Part shown: positions 1 to 10,951 of the stretch, one piece after another
Layout: each line of letters opens with the position of its first letter
How positions within the stretch are numbered: the first letter of the stretch is position 1
Source: Gnetum montanum
Taxonomy: Eukaryota; Streptophyta; Gnetopsida; Gnetales; Gnetaceae
Length of the DNA stretch: 20,808 nucleotides
Direction: 5' to 3'
NCBI GenBank assembly: GCA_015680685.1
Contig: MNCI01008572.1
Location: 1,771,260 to 1,792,067 of the forward strand
Translations under genes and position numbers: made by a program
The notes under the pieces: generated by a model
What the model saw: the letters and a program-made list of their open reading frames with translations, nothing else
The model's database searches: none
Told to the model about the DNA's origin: nothing

Positions 1-1636
1 TCGATAGTGGTGTATACTTTGAGTGATCCTTGCACTCAAAGTTGGGCCTTGGGTTGGCCCCTACCAATGTAGGCAAGTTGGTGCCAAAGTTGACGGCTTT
101 GTGAGTTAGGGCCTGGGGCTACTTAGCTATCAATTCATAGTTGGTTGCTTTATTGCTTATAGCCACTATTTCCACTATTGCATTTTTCTTTCATGCATGT
201 TGGTTTCTATAGGCCACATAGGCTATGTCATTACTGGCTTATACTACCTCCTCTATGCCCTTTGCTTGGGCAAAGGCTTGGCTGAGAGACTTTAAGGCCA
301 GGTAATACAGTTTGGACTTGATAAAGTCATTCACTACATCCTTAAAGATGGCTAGTAGGTGTGTCTCTCCTAGGGGTTTACACATTTCACTCAATGTAGT
401 GTTTTAGTGTTGGAGGAATTTTGACATAACCTCTAGGGACCCTTGCTTGACCTGCATGAGTTGGTTAAGGCTTACTTCAGGCTTTAGGTTGTACCTAAAG
501 CATGTCAAAAACTGGCTTATGAGATCCTCCAAAGAAGAGATTGAGACCTTAGGTAGCATGCAATACTAGTCTAAGGCCTTGCCAATGAATGACATGAGGA
601 ACATCTGCATGATGGCATGTGGCCAAGCTTGAAGGAGTAGACACTCAAATCGATATGTGACCAAGTGTATGTTGGGGTCCCCTTTACCATTGTACTTGGT
701 GAGTTGAGGTAGTGAGACCCTAGTTGGGAGAGTCAGGGATGGGACTATAAGACTTATGAGATCATCCTGATAGAATTCCATCACCTTGAGGGTGTCAAAG
801 GAGGTAGCCTTGAGTCATTTAATCTCCTCTGTCAAGCTTTGGATCAACTGAAATGTCTAATCCAAGCATGGAGATGTGCCAGCTAGTTGTATTGGCTAGG
901 CTTGTGTTAGTTGCATAATGCAGGGTTTGATTGTTGATTGTAAAATATGCCAGTTTAATGTTGTAGTAGACAGTCCTTACTAGTTTAACGTCATACTAGA
1001 TGGGTTTAGTTGATGTGTTGGCTGAGGGATGGGCATGGTAACTAAGGTGGGACATACACAAGAGGGTTGGATGGAAGCTGTGGGCACCAATGAGACAAGT
1101 AAGACGTATGATGCCTAAATCATTTGGGGTTGGTAGGTGACCCCTACATGAGTGTAGGATTGGGAAAATGTAGCGATCACTTGCAAGGAAGGCTAAATTG
1201 GGATGGTTACCATCTCAAAGAGGATGGGTGGACCAAACTAAAGAGGGACCATACTAGGGAACAGTTCTTGGAAGATAGTGTAGAGGGGGCTCTTGCATTC
1301 AAAGAAAGCCTCAAACTCATCTTCATCCTCCTACGAGGCTTTCTTGTAGGTTGTCTCTACATCATGCTCATTTGCATAGATGATTTAGGATAACAACTAG
1401 TGGTAGGACTCCATGAGTGGGATTATATTGACCAAGGAGGGGTTGTACTTCCACCCATCCCAATGGACTCATTTATAGTCCTATTTTGCCTCCAAGTCAA
1501 GACAATCCATTAGTAATCCTACTTGGATTTTGACACAAACAAAATTATATTGTTCATGACTTAGTGTAGCATGCTTTGGGTGGATCATGGTGTCAAATGT
1601 GTTAGACACTGATGTGGAAGGTTGATTTGGATTCAT
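1..1636 (-). pseudogene. gag: Degenerate Ty3/gypsy gag, 3' end outside window
   Basis: Reading the minus strand from an ATG at 1636-1634, one frame stays on register for about 545 codons to the window edge, broken only by about 18 stop codons and no frameshift. The core matches plant Ty3/gypsy Gag: the stretch LPQLTKYNGKGDPNIHL (near 700-650) is the usual start of the retrotransposon gag domain. It is followed by FIGKALD (586-569), FLTCFRYNLKPEVSLNQLMQ (near 505-450) and ETHLLAIFKDVVNDFI (near 350-300). Gag would form the cytoplasmic virus-like particle that packages the element's RNA. Many stops fall where Gln, Arg or Trp would be expected, as C-to-T decay of CAG, CGA or TGG would give. Protease, RT and integrase would lie to the left, outside the window. 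The family call is firm; the lineage within Ty3/gypsy is not determined. Short plus-strand ORFs here are shadows. Confidence 0.85.
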
Positions 1637-1679
1637 GTTCACAAATCAGGTCATGAGTTGCTATTTGCAAAAAATGACC

Positions 1680-1880
1680 AACTCTGAAAACTATAGAAAA
1701 ATGACTAAATTTCTCGGTAGTAGAAAAATGAATAAGTATAGAAATTGCAAAAGATTTGACTAAGTGTAAAACTATAGAAAATTTGGCTAAGTATGAAATT
1801 GCGAAAATTTAGCTAAGTATGACAATGTAGGAAAAATGCTTAAGTGTAAAACCTATTGAAAATGACTAAGTCTAGTGCTA
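1680..1880. repeat. Short irregular repeat in gag leader
   Basis: Variants of a 20- to 30-bp motif recur about seven times: CTAAGTATGA or CTAAGTGTAAAA followed by an AT-rich stretch such as CTATAGAAAAT or TTGCGAAAATTT. The spacing is irregular, so this is a decayed local tandem repeat in the leader rather than a clean satellite. Confidence 0.5.
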
Positions 1881-2943
1881 TGTTCACTACACTAAAGTCA
1901 GCTACACTCTCTCACTAAGAGCCAGCTATGCTCTCTTAAGCATCTAGAATTTTGGTTAAGTGCCAACGATGCACTTTTGCTTTTGTCTAATGAGGTTCTA
2001 GGGAAATTGACGACGGGGTCCAATCTACACCGACTAGTGGTGGAGAGAGCATGCAAGACAAAAATCAGAAAATTTACAAGGAAATGGCAAGATCTTCCTT
2101 CTAGGGCTAGAAATTGTAACAACTGAAAATGTCAGTGGCTAGAATCATCGAGGGATCAATAGATGCACAACCTTAACCCCACCTTCACGCAAGGGCTTTA
2201 CTCAAAAATGGAGATGGAGTGTCATAAATGATCTTGTTGATTGAATAAGGACTTTTCCAGTTGCAACCCAGGTGGTGGGTGCAACTAGGGGATGTCGTGG
2301 TTAGCCAAAATACAAATGTAAAGAACAAAAAAATAATGCTAAGGGTCAAAGTGGTGTTTCATGGTACTAAGTGTAGAGCATAGCGACAGAATGGGGGTGA
2401 TTGTAGCTAAGGGTTTTGAGTAAAACAAGGGTTTCAACCCATGGAAACTACTACTCAAGCATAGTACAGTGTGACGACGCATGAAAAAGTGCAGAAAAAA
2501 GCAAGAAAATGCTAGAAATGAGAGAGAGAAATGGAACACCACCCCAAATGATAGCGTAGTTAACTCTAAAAGGGTCTCAAAAGGTACATAATGTACAATA
2601 GGTGTAGTGGGAGCATTTTCATAGTCTTAGTGGTCTTAGGAGATGATGTCTGATGCTCGCTGTGATGAACCATGCCTGCTAGATTGGCCACCACTATGTA
2701 CCATGCAGTGTCCTACAAGGCTGCAATGGGGTTTCAGTGTGCCATGCGATGTAGGGTTGCAATGGGGCCATTGTGTAGCATGTGGTGTAGCTATGCCTCT
2801 CTACCAATATGGTGTGCTCTGGGTCTCATTCACCCACAAAGCTAAGTGCTAAAATGCCAAAATGTAAAATGCCAAATGAAAGTGCCAACTACCAACTAGT
2901 GAAAAATGAAAGCTCCCACCCCTAAAAAATTTGGTCGTAGGGG

Positions 2944-2951
2944 TATTTATA
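2944..2951 (-). promoter_or_regulatory. TATA box of the minus-strand LTR
   Basis: The minus strand reads CCCTATAAATACCCC, a near-perfect plant TATA box. It is about 1.3 kb upstream of the gag ATG and in the same orientation. Transcription would be expected to begin about 30 bp further left. Its role as the LTR promoter is inferred from position. Confidence 0.5.
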
Positions 2952-3419
2952 GGGCTAGGCTTAATCCAAAATGTGGATTGAGTGCCACCTAGTAGTGCGA
3001 TAGGTGGGACTATGAGAAAAATTTAGAAAATTTTCTAAGTCTGGAGGTGACCAAAAAAGATCAAAAATTTTTCCAACTTTGGCTGCTACACTCACCCCCT
3101 GTTATGCGTGACACATAGGATGGTACCTGGGGACAGGGCATAGCATGGACACATAGAAGAATCTAGTAAAAATTGCAATCCTTATTCTTAATATGCAGCT
3201 ATGCTTTGGAGTGTAGTAGGAGGGGTAGCCTCAGGAGTTTGAAAATCTATCAAATACCTCTTACATGCTAAGCTAGCTTGATAGCTTCTGGCTTGACACT
3301 TAGGCAGAACTAGCCACTAAGGTGTTGGCTACATTGGCTACACTATAGAGCATAGGAGAGGCAATGGGAGTATAGCATAACACTTAAAAAAATTTTGAAA
3401 AACTGGTCATTTGTGTATT

Positions 3420-3545
3420 GGCTATGCTTGTCATGCTCTAAAGCATAGCAAAGCATAGTAGCAATAGTGCTAGACTGTAGTAACTACAATGCCAAAGCAT
3501 AGTAGCTACAATGCTAAAGCGTAGCACAACACTTAAAAAAATTCT
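3420..3545. repeat. AAGCATAG motif cluster in LTR
   Basis: AAAGCATAG and related words (GCATAGCA, AAAGCGTAG) occur repeatedly, spaced by GTAGCTACAATGC-like sequence. An ACACTTAAAAAAATT string near 3531 also appears near 3379. This is local duplication within the presumed U3 of the minus-strand LTR. No function can be read from it. Confidence 0.4.
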
Positions 3546-5261
3546 ACACATTTTGACCTTGTTCAAACACTTAGCCAAAATTACAAAATATTGGCCATTA
3601 AAGCTAACTATGTTTAATACTTAAAAAATTTAGATAAAGTGCCACCATTCTGACACTTAGCCAAATTTGCAATCAAGATGCCGAGATCTAAGATTGTGTG
3701 GTGTTTCAACTAGTATCTTGATAAACCTTTTTCTCATATCTCAAATAATCATTTTCTAGTATCTCAAATATGCATTTTCTAGTATATTGAATAAAATTTT
3801 TCTATTATCTCAAAGAACCTTTCTAGTATATTGAATAACCTTTTTGTAGTATCTCAAAGAACCTTTTTTAGAGATCTTCTAAAAAAGATTTTGGTATCTT
3901 GAAGCCCCTTTTTTCAGGTGTCTCATAGAACCATTTTCTATTCTCCTATAGATCCATATTTAGGTACCTTGAAGAACCATTTTCTGGTATCTCAAGAACC
4001 CATTTTCCTATATCTTAAAGATCCATTTTTTAGTATCTTGAAAGAACCATTTTATAGATATCTTTGAAGAACATTTTTCTTATATTTTGAAGAATCATTT
4101 TCTAGTATCTCAAAGAATCACTTTTCTAGTATCTCAAAGAACATTTTTTTAATATGTCAAAGAATTTTTTTCTAATATCTCAAAGAACCATTTTTTGGCA
4201 TCTTGAGAAATCTTCTTATGCTATCTAAAAATTTTTTTTTCTTATATCTTGAAGAACTATTTCTTTATTTCTAGAAGAACCTTTTTTTAGTATCTTGAAG
4301 AAACTTTTGCTAGTATCTCGATAAATCCTTTTTCCATATCTTGAAAAAAAAATTTGGTATTTGAAAGAACCTTTTTTGGTGTTTTGAAAAATTTTTTTCT
4401 CATGTCTCGAAGAACATTTTTCTAGTATCTTGAAGACCCATTTTTTCGGTATCTTGAAAAACCTTTTCTTGGTATCTTGAGGAATCATTTTTCTAATATC
4501 TTAAGGAATCATTCTTTGGTTTCATGAAGAACCATTTTTTGATATCTTGAAAAAACCATTTTCTGATATCTAGAAGAACATTTCTTATTTCTCAAACAAC
4601 CATTAGCTATTATTTTAAAGAACTATTTTCTTGTATCTCAAAAAACTATTTTTGGTATCTTAATAAACAATTTTATGGTATCTCAAAAGAATCATTTTCT
4701 TGGTATCTTCACAAAATGTTTTTCTTATATCTCAAAAAAAAAATTTTTGATATGTCAAAACCCAATTTTTTGGTATCTTAAAGAACATTTTTCTTTTATG
4801 GTAAATAATCTTTTCTTGGTATCTCTAAGAACATTTTTTTTGTATCTTAAACAACTTATTTTTGGTATTTTAAAGAATATTTTTTTGGTATCTTGAAGAA
4901 CTATTTTTTGGTATTTTGAAGAACCATTTTTTGCTATATTAAAGAACCTTTTCGTAGTATCTCATAGAACATTTTTCTAGTATTTTAAGATAACTTGTCT
5001 TGTGCTATGTTAAAGTAACCATTTTTAGTAATTTGAAAAACCTTTTTCTGGTATCCTAAAGAACCTTTTTCTACTATCTCACAAAACCTTTCCTGGTTTC
5101 TCGTAGAGCTATTTCTTGTATCTTCAAAGTACCATTTTTTTTTAAGAACCTTTTTTGACCTTTTTGAAGAACATGTTTTAGGATTTTCAAATAACCATTT
5201 TCTGGTATCTTAAAGAATTTTTTTCTATCTTTTTCAAGTATCTCAATGAACCTTTTATATT

Positions 5262-5262
5262 N
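5262..5262. other. Single N, probable assembly join
   Basis: The N is followed by about 50 bp (5263-5314) that is essentially identical to 4740-4793, including the word GATATGTCAAAACCC. A short exact duplicate beside one unresolved base is what an overlap-based join of two contigs leaves. The copy number and length of the array here should not be trusted. Confidence 0.6.
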
Positions 5263-5339
5263 AAATTTTTGATATGTCAAAACCCAATTTTTTGGTATCT
5301 TAAAGAACATTTTTCGAATTTCTCAAAGAACATTTTTCT

Positions 5340-6300
5340 CAATAATCAAAAAACCTTTTTCTTGTATTGTAAAATATCATTTTTAATATCTCGAAGAACC
5401 CTCTTCTAATATCTTAAAGAAACTTTTGTCTAGTATCTCAAAGAAGTATTTTTTGGTATTTCGAAGAATGGTGCTCTAGTATCTTAAAGAACATTTTTCT
5501 CAATTCTCAAAAAACCTTTTTCTTGTATCTTCAAAGAACTATTTTTTGGTATTTCGAAGAATGGTGCTCTAGTATCTTAAAGAACATTTTTATAGTATGT
5601 TAATAAACATTTTTCTTATATTGTAAAATATCATTTTTAATATCTCAAAGAACCCTCTTCTAATATCTTAAAGAAACTTTTACTAGTATCTCAAATAACC
5701 AATTTTTGATATCTCAAAAAACCAGTTTCTAGTATCTTAAAGAACATTTTTCTCAATAATCAAAAAACCTTTTTCTTGTATTGTAAAATATCATTTTTAA
5801 TATCTCGAAGAACCCTCTTCTAATATCTTAAAGAAACTTTTACTAGTATCTCAAATATGCATTTTCTAGTATATTGAATAAAATTTTTCTAGTATCTTGA
5901 AGAAATATTTTTTGCTATTTTAAAGAATCTTTTTCTTGTATTTCAAAAAATAATTTTCTAGTATCTCAAAGAACCATCTTTTGGTATCTCAAAGAACCAT
6001 CTTTTGGTATCTCAAAGAACCATTTTCTAGTATTTTGAAGAACCATTTTCTGATATATCAAATAACCATTTCTTAGTATCTTGAAGAAATATTTTTTGGT
6101 ATTTCGAAGAATGGTGCTCTAGTATCTTAAAGAACATTTTTATAGTATGTTAACAAACATTTTTCTTATATTGTAAAATATCATTTTTAATATCTCGAAG
6201 AACCCTCTTCTAATATCTTAAAGAAACTTTTGTCTAGTATCTCAAAGAAATATTTTTTGGTATTTCGAAGAATGGTGCTCTAGTATCTTAAAGAAGCTGT
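5340..6300. repeat. Higher-order repeats of ~150-280 bp within the array
   Basis: Composite blocks made of several 24-bp units recur. The word GAATGGTGCTCTAGTATC begins near 5466, 5558, 6110 and 6269. The word TTGTAAAATATCATTTTTAA lies near 5368, 5624, 5780 and 6172, each time followed by an AGAACCCTCTTCTAATATC block. These copies are far closer to each other than single units are, so segments of many units were duplicated recently, by unequal exchange or replication slippage. Some of this may be assembly duplication, given the N at 5262. Confidence 0.8.
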
Positions 6301-6545
6301 TATTGGTATCTTAAAGTACCATTCTGTGGTATATTCAAAGAATTATTTTTTCTTAGTATCCTAAAGAATCCTCCTCTCTTATGTCAAAGAACTATTTTCT
6401 CATATGTCAGAGAACCTTTTTCTAGTATCTTGAAGAACCATTTTCTGATATATCAAATAACCATTTCTTAGTATCTTGAAGAAATATTTTTTGCTATTTT
6501 AAAGAATCTTTTTCTTGTATTTCAAAAAATAATTTTCTAGTATCT
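5890..6545. repeat. Duplicated composite block around TTGCTATTTTAAAG
   Basis: The stretch running from GAAATATTTTTTGCTATTTT to CAAAAAATAATTTTCTAG occurs near 5902-5962 and again near 6479-6541 with almost no differences. In the second copy it is preceded by a CTGATATATCAAATAACC block that also occurs near 6050. It is part of the higher-order structure of the left arm. Confidence 0.75.
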
Positions 6546-6589
6546 CTAAGAAGCCTTTTTAGATATCTCGAGGAACCTTATTCTAGTAT

Positions 6590-7450
6590 CTTGAAAAATC
6601 TTTTTCTAGTATCTTTGAAGAATGATTTTTTTCAAAGATCCTTTTTCAAGTATCATGAACAACCCTTTGCAAGATTCTTAACTAACCTTTTTTCTAGTAT
6701 CTAAGAGAATTGTTATCTGGTATCTCCATGAACTTTTCTCTTGTATCTCCAAGATACCATTTTTCTTAAAGAACATTTTTCGAATTTCTCAAAGAACATT
6801 TTTCTCAATTCTCAAAAAACCTTTTTCTTGTATCTTAAATAAATTTTTTTTGGCATCTTGAAGAACCATTTTTTGGTATTTTAAAAAACAATTTTCTGAT
6901 ATTTCGAAATATCATTCTTTGATATTTTTGAAGAACTATTTTTTAGTATCTTAAAGAATATTTTTTTTGGTATCTCAAAGAATTATTTTCTAGTATCTTA
7001 AAGAACCATTTTCTAGAATGTCAAAAAACATTCTTTTCTAATATCTCAAAGAATCTTTTTTTAGTATCTCAAACAACCTTTTTCTTGTATGTTAAAGAAA
7101 CCTTTTCTGGTTTCTTGAGGAACTATTTTCTGATATCTTGAAAAACTATTTTCTAGAATCTCAAAGAATCTTTTTTAAGTATCTCGAACAACAGTTTTTT
7201 GATATCTTGAAGAAGGATTTTTAGGTATCTCAAAGAAAATTTTTCTGCTATCTTGAAGATACCATTTTCTAATATTGTTAAGAACCATTTTCTAGTATTA
7301 CAAAATATCATTTTTTGGTATCTTAAAAAATCTTTTTTTGTCTTGCTTAGGTATCTCAAAGAAAGTTTTCATGGTATCTTGAATAACCTTATTTTGGTAT
7401 CTCAAAGTATCATTTTTTAGTATCTAGAAAAACCATAGTTTGGTATCTTA
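6590..7450. repeat. Long homologous block, left copy (partner 16930-17960)
   Basis: The order of distinctive variants here matches the order in the right arm: CTTTGCAAGATTCTT, then CTCTTGTATCTCCAAGATA, then a TTTTTGAAGAACTATTTT unit, then AGAATGTCAAAAAACATTC, then GAGATACCATTTTCTAATAT-like sequence, and finally CTTGCTTAGGTATCTC. The same succession appears at 16930-17960, so these are paralogous segments and not independent runs of the unit. Divergence between them is much higher than between the pararetrovirus end repeats, so the duplication is older than the viral insertion. Confidence 0.65.
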
Positions 7451-10400
7451 AATAACCTCTTTCTATTATATCAAAGAATCATTTTTTGGTATGTTGAAGA
7501 ATCTTTTTCTTCTATCTCTAAGAAACTTTTCTTGTATGTTAAAAAATATTTTTCTAGTATCTTGAATAAACCATTTTCTTGTATTTTTCTCAAAGAACTA
7601 TTTTCTAGTATATCGAAAAACCATTTTTTAGTATCTTAAAGAATCATTTTTTAAAACCTCAAAGAATTTTTTTTTTTTTATCTAGAAAAAGCTTTTTACT
7701 AGTATGTTAAAAAACTATTTTTTAATATCTCGAAGAACCATTTTATAGTATATTAAAGAATCATTTTCTAATATTTCGAAGGATCTTTTGTTAGTATTTT
7801 AAAAACATATTTTTTGGCATATCAAAGAACCTCATTTTGATATATCAAAAAACCATTTTTTGACATATTGAAGAACCATTTCCTGATATCTCAAAGAATA
7901 ATTTGTCTAGTATCTCAAGAAACTATTTTCTACTATTTCTAATAACCTTTTTTGTAACTTCAAGAACCATTTTTCTAGTATTATGAAGAACCTTTTTATA
8001 GTTTCTTGAATAACTATCTTTTGGTATCTCAAATTACCTTTCCTCTAGTATTTTAAAGAATCTTTTCTTGCTATCTCGAAGAATCATTTTCTCATATGTT
8101 AGAGAATTTAATTATGGTATCTCGAAGAACCATTTTTTGATAACTCGAGGATTTATTTTCTACTATCTCAAAGAACCTTTTTCTTGTATCTTGAAGAAGT
8201 TTTTTCAAGCATCTTAAATAGCCCTTTTCAAGTATCTCAAAGAATATTTTTGTGGCATCTTTGAATAACCATCTCTTGAAAAATCTTTTCTAGGTTTCTT
8301 AAAGAACATTTTATTTTATTTTTGAATAACCATTTTCTAGTATCTATAAAAACCATTTTCTTGTATCTTAAAGCATCTTGTTTTGGCTTTCCTTATCTTG
8401 AAGAATTTTTTTTCTAGTATCTCAAAAAATCATTTTCTAGTATCTTAAAGAATCATTATCTGGTATCTCGAAAAACCTTTTTCTAGTATCTTAAAGATCC
8501 ATTTTCTTATATCTCTAGGAACTCTTAATTAGAATCTTAAGAAGACGTTTTTGGTATCTTGAAGAAAATTATTTTCTGATATTTAAAAGAACATTTCAAT
8601 GGTATCTCGAAGAACTTTTTTCTCGTATACCAAAAAAAAAATTGTAATATGTTAAAAAAAAATTTTAATGTATCTCAAAGAATCATTTTCTTGTATCTTA
8701 AAAAATCTTTTATTGGTATTTTAAAAAAATTTGATCTCTCACTACTTGTAATAGTTTTCCAGATACTAGAAAATGGTATCTTGAGGAACCATTTTTTCTT
8801 ATCCGAAGATCCATTTTTTGGTCTCTCAAAAAACTATTTTTCTAGAATTCCAAAGAATCTATTTTTCAAGTATCTCAAAGAATCATTATCTAGTATCTCG
8901 AGGAACAAACTTTTAGTATCTCAAAAAATCATTTTCTGGTATCCCAAAGAACATTCTTTTAATATCTTAGAGAATTCTTTGCATGTATCTCAAACCATTT
9001 CTTTTGGTAACATGATGAATTACTTTCTAGTATCTAAAAGAACCATCTTTTAGTACTTGAAATAACCTTTTTCTCATATCTCAATAGGCCATTTTCTAGT
9101 ATCTCAAAAAACCATTATTCTTGTATCTCAAAGAACATTTTTTCATATCTTAAAGAACATTTTACTAGTATTTTAAAAAAACTATTTTTTTTGATATCTT
9201 GAAGAACCATTTTTTGGTATCTTCAAAAAGCATTTTTTGGTATCTTCAAGAACCATTTTCTAGTATCTCGAGGAACATTTTGCTAGTATCTTGAAGAATC
9301 TTTTTATGATATTTTAAGTAAAAAGATATTTTAAGTAACCATTTTCCTATATCTCGAAGAACCTTTTTTCTCATCTTGAAGAAAATTTTTTTTTTATATC
9401 TCAAAGAACATTTTTCATAGTATCTTGAAGAACCTTATTTTTGGTATTTCTAAGAACTGTTTTCTAGTATCCTAAACAATCTTTTTGTTGGTATCTCAAA
9501 AAATCTTATTTTTGTATTCAAAGAACATTTTTTTTGTATCTTAAAGAACCATTTTCTTGTATCCTGAATAAGATTTTCAAACTATCTCGAAGAATCTTTT
9601 TTTGGTATCATAGGGAATCATCTTCTTATATCTTGAAAAATCATTTTCTAGTATCTTAAAAAATACTTTTTCTAGTATCTTAAAAAGAAAATTTCTTATG
9701 TATCGAAGAATGATTCTCATGTATCTCTAAGAATCTTTTCCTAATACCTTAAAATATTGTTCTCTTGTATTTTAGAAGAACTATTTTTTGGTAACTCGAA
9801 GAACCATTTTTTGGTATCTTGAAGAACTTGTTTTTAGTATCTCAAAGAATCATTTCCTAGTATCTCGAAGAATCTTTTCTTTAGTATCTCGAAAAACCAT
9901 TTTCTCATATGTTAGAAAACCTTTTTGGAATCTCAAAAAATCAAATTCTTTTATATATCTTAAAGAACTATTTTCTAATATCTCAAAGAACCTTTTCTTG
10001 GTATCTTCAAATAACCATTTTTATGAAAGATATGTTTTTAGGTATTTTGAAGAACATTTTGCTAGATTCTTGAAGAATCATTTTTTTAGTCTTTCAAAGA
10101 ATCATTATCTTGTATTTCATTGAGCCTTTTTCTAATATCTTGAAGATTCAATTTTATGATATCTAAAGTATCATTTTCTAGTATCTAGAAGATGTCATTT
10201 TCTAGTAACTTGAAGAACCATACTCTGGTATCTCAAAGAACCATTTTTTGGTATGTTGAAATACCACTTTCTTTCTAGTATCTCGAAGAACCTTTTTCTG
10301 TCTCTTTTAGGTATTTTGAAGAAACTTTTTCTTTATCTCAAAGAACCTATTCCTTGTATCTTGAAGAAATGTTTTGTAGTATCTTAAAGAATATTTTTTT

Positions 10401-10713
10401 GGTATCTTAAAGAAACTTGTTTTGGTATCTTGAAGATCCATTTTCTAATATTTTCTAAAAATCATTTTGTATTATCTTGAAGAACCATTTTCTCGTATCT
10501 TAAAGAATCATTTTCTAGAAAAACCATTTTATAGTATCTTCAAAGAACATTTTTCTACTATCTTTAAGAATCATTTTTCTGGTATGTCAAAGAACATTTT
10601 TTAAATATTTTAAAGAATCTTTTTTTGGTATCTAGAAGAACTATTATCTAGTATCTCGAAAAATATTTTTTTGGTATCTTAAAAAATCCTTTTCTAATAT
10701 CTTAAAAAGCTAT

Positions 10714-10886
10714 TCTGTGTGTTCTTTGGTCTGCATTCAAATGAGCGTATGTGTTAGTTCTGTGTGAACGCTGCGTATTTTGAGGGTGGTATCAGAGCCT
10801 TGTTGCAGTTCTTCGTTATTCAACGCCAGGGGTGGACGTGAGGGTTGCTCTTAAGATCGTTCTTGCAGTGCTGTAAGCCATGCAGT
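10714..10886 (+). repeat. Left terminal repeat of the pararetrovirus
   Basis: This aligns without gaps to 14448-14620: 173 bp with five differences, all transitions (10794/14528, 10805/14539, 10807/14541, 10868/14602, 10881/14615). It contains the primer-binding site internally, so it is terminal redundancy of a circular genome rather than an LTR, where the primer site lies just outside. It lacks the TATA box and poly(A) signal that precede the right copy. Confidence 0.92.
10787..10799 (+). promoter_or_regulatory. Primer-binding site for initiator tRNA-Met
   Basis: TGGTATCAGAGCC is complementary to the 3' end of plant initiator tRNA-Met, the primer used by Caulimoviridae to start minus-strand DNA. 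All 13 positions match. It lies 73 bp into the terminal repeat. Confidence 0.9.
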
Positions 10887-10951
10887 AACGGCCGACGGAT
10901 AGGCGAGTAAGTCGTGCACGCCCGAAGCTGAACGCAGAGTAGGCACGTCTA
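10800..10951 (+). promoter_or_regulatory. Pararetrovirus leader with short upstream ORFs
   Basis: The region between the primer site and the polyprotein start is non-coding. The left repeat and leader hold minimal ORFs: an ATG at 10741 closed by TGA after eight codons, ATG TGT TAG at 10749-10757, and ATG CAG TAA at 10880-10888. On the circular genome a transcript from the TATA box at 14172 would have a leader of roughly 480 nt with several such ORFs, as is usual for caulimovirid pregenomic RNA. Any shunt structure would need folding to show. Confidence 0.5.

Larger units (their letters stand above)
1637..3708 (-). mobile_element. Probable LTR and leader of the gag-bearing element
   Basis: This 2-kb stretch has no coding frame I can support. 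It lies directly upstream, on the minus strand, of the gag frame and contains a good minus-strand TATA box, as a 5' LTR would. The right edge is sharp: on the plus strand the sequence GTGTTTCA (3701-3708) passes straight into minisatellite sequence at about 3710. Read on the minus strand the edge begins TGAAACACC, so it starts with the TG expected of an LTR. I could not find a convincing primer-binding site or the CA end of this LTR, so the LTR/leader boundary is open. TTGGACCCCGTCGTC on the minus strand near 2024-2010 is a weak primer-site candidate. Confidence 0.5.
3710..10713. repeat. AT-rich ~24-bp minisatellite array, left arm
   Basis: About 7 kb is built from a diverged unit of about 24 bp. 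The consensus is TTTTCTAGTATCT followed by CAAAGAACCAT, with common variants TTGAAGAACC and GGTATCTTAAAG. Unit length mostly ranges from 23 to 27 bp, with occasional longer interruptions. Because 24 is a multiple of three, some runs stay open for up to about 130 codons; these are low-complexity Phe/Lys/Ile/Leu-rich translations and not genes. No gene, RNA or promoter is visible in the array. It begins abruptly at the end of the left LTR and stops at the edge of the pararetrovirus. Confidence 0.93.

Noticed and set aside
1124-1393. Plus-strand ORF of 89 codons
   Set aside because: It is antisense to the gag frame, which has recognisable retrotransposon content in one continuous register.
2643-2852. 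Plus-strand ORF with Cys-rich repeats
   Set aside because: It lies in the presumed minus-strand LTR and reflects a local TGCAATGGGG-type duplication. No domain is recognisable.
4225-10123. Several open frames of 60-134 codons within the array, for example 8649-9053 and 9788-10123
   Set aside because: They exist because the repeat unit is about 24 bp, a multiple of three, and AT-rich. Their translations are simple Phe/Lys/Ile/Leu repeats on both strands, with no conserved domain.
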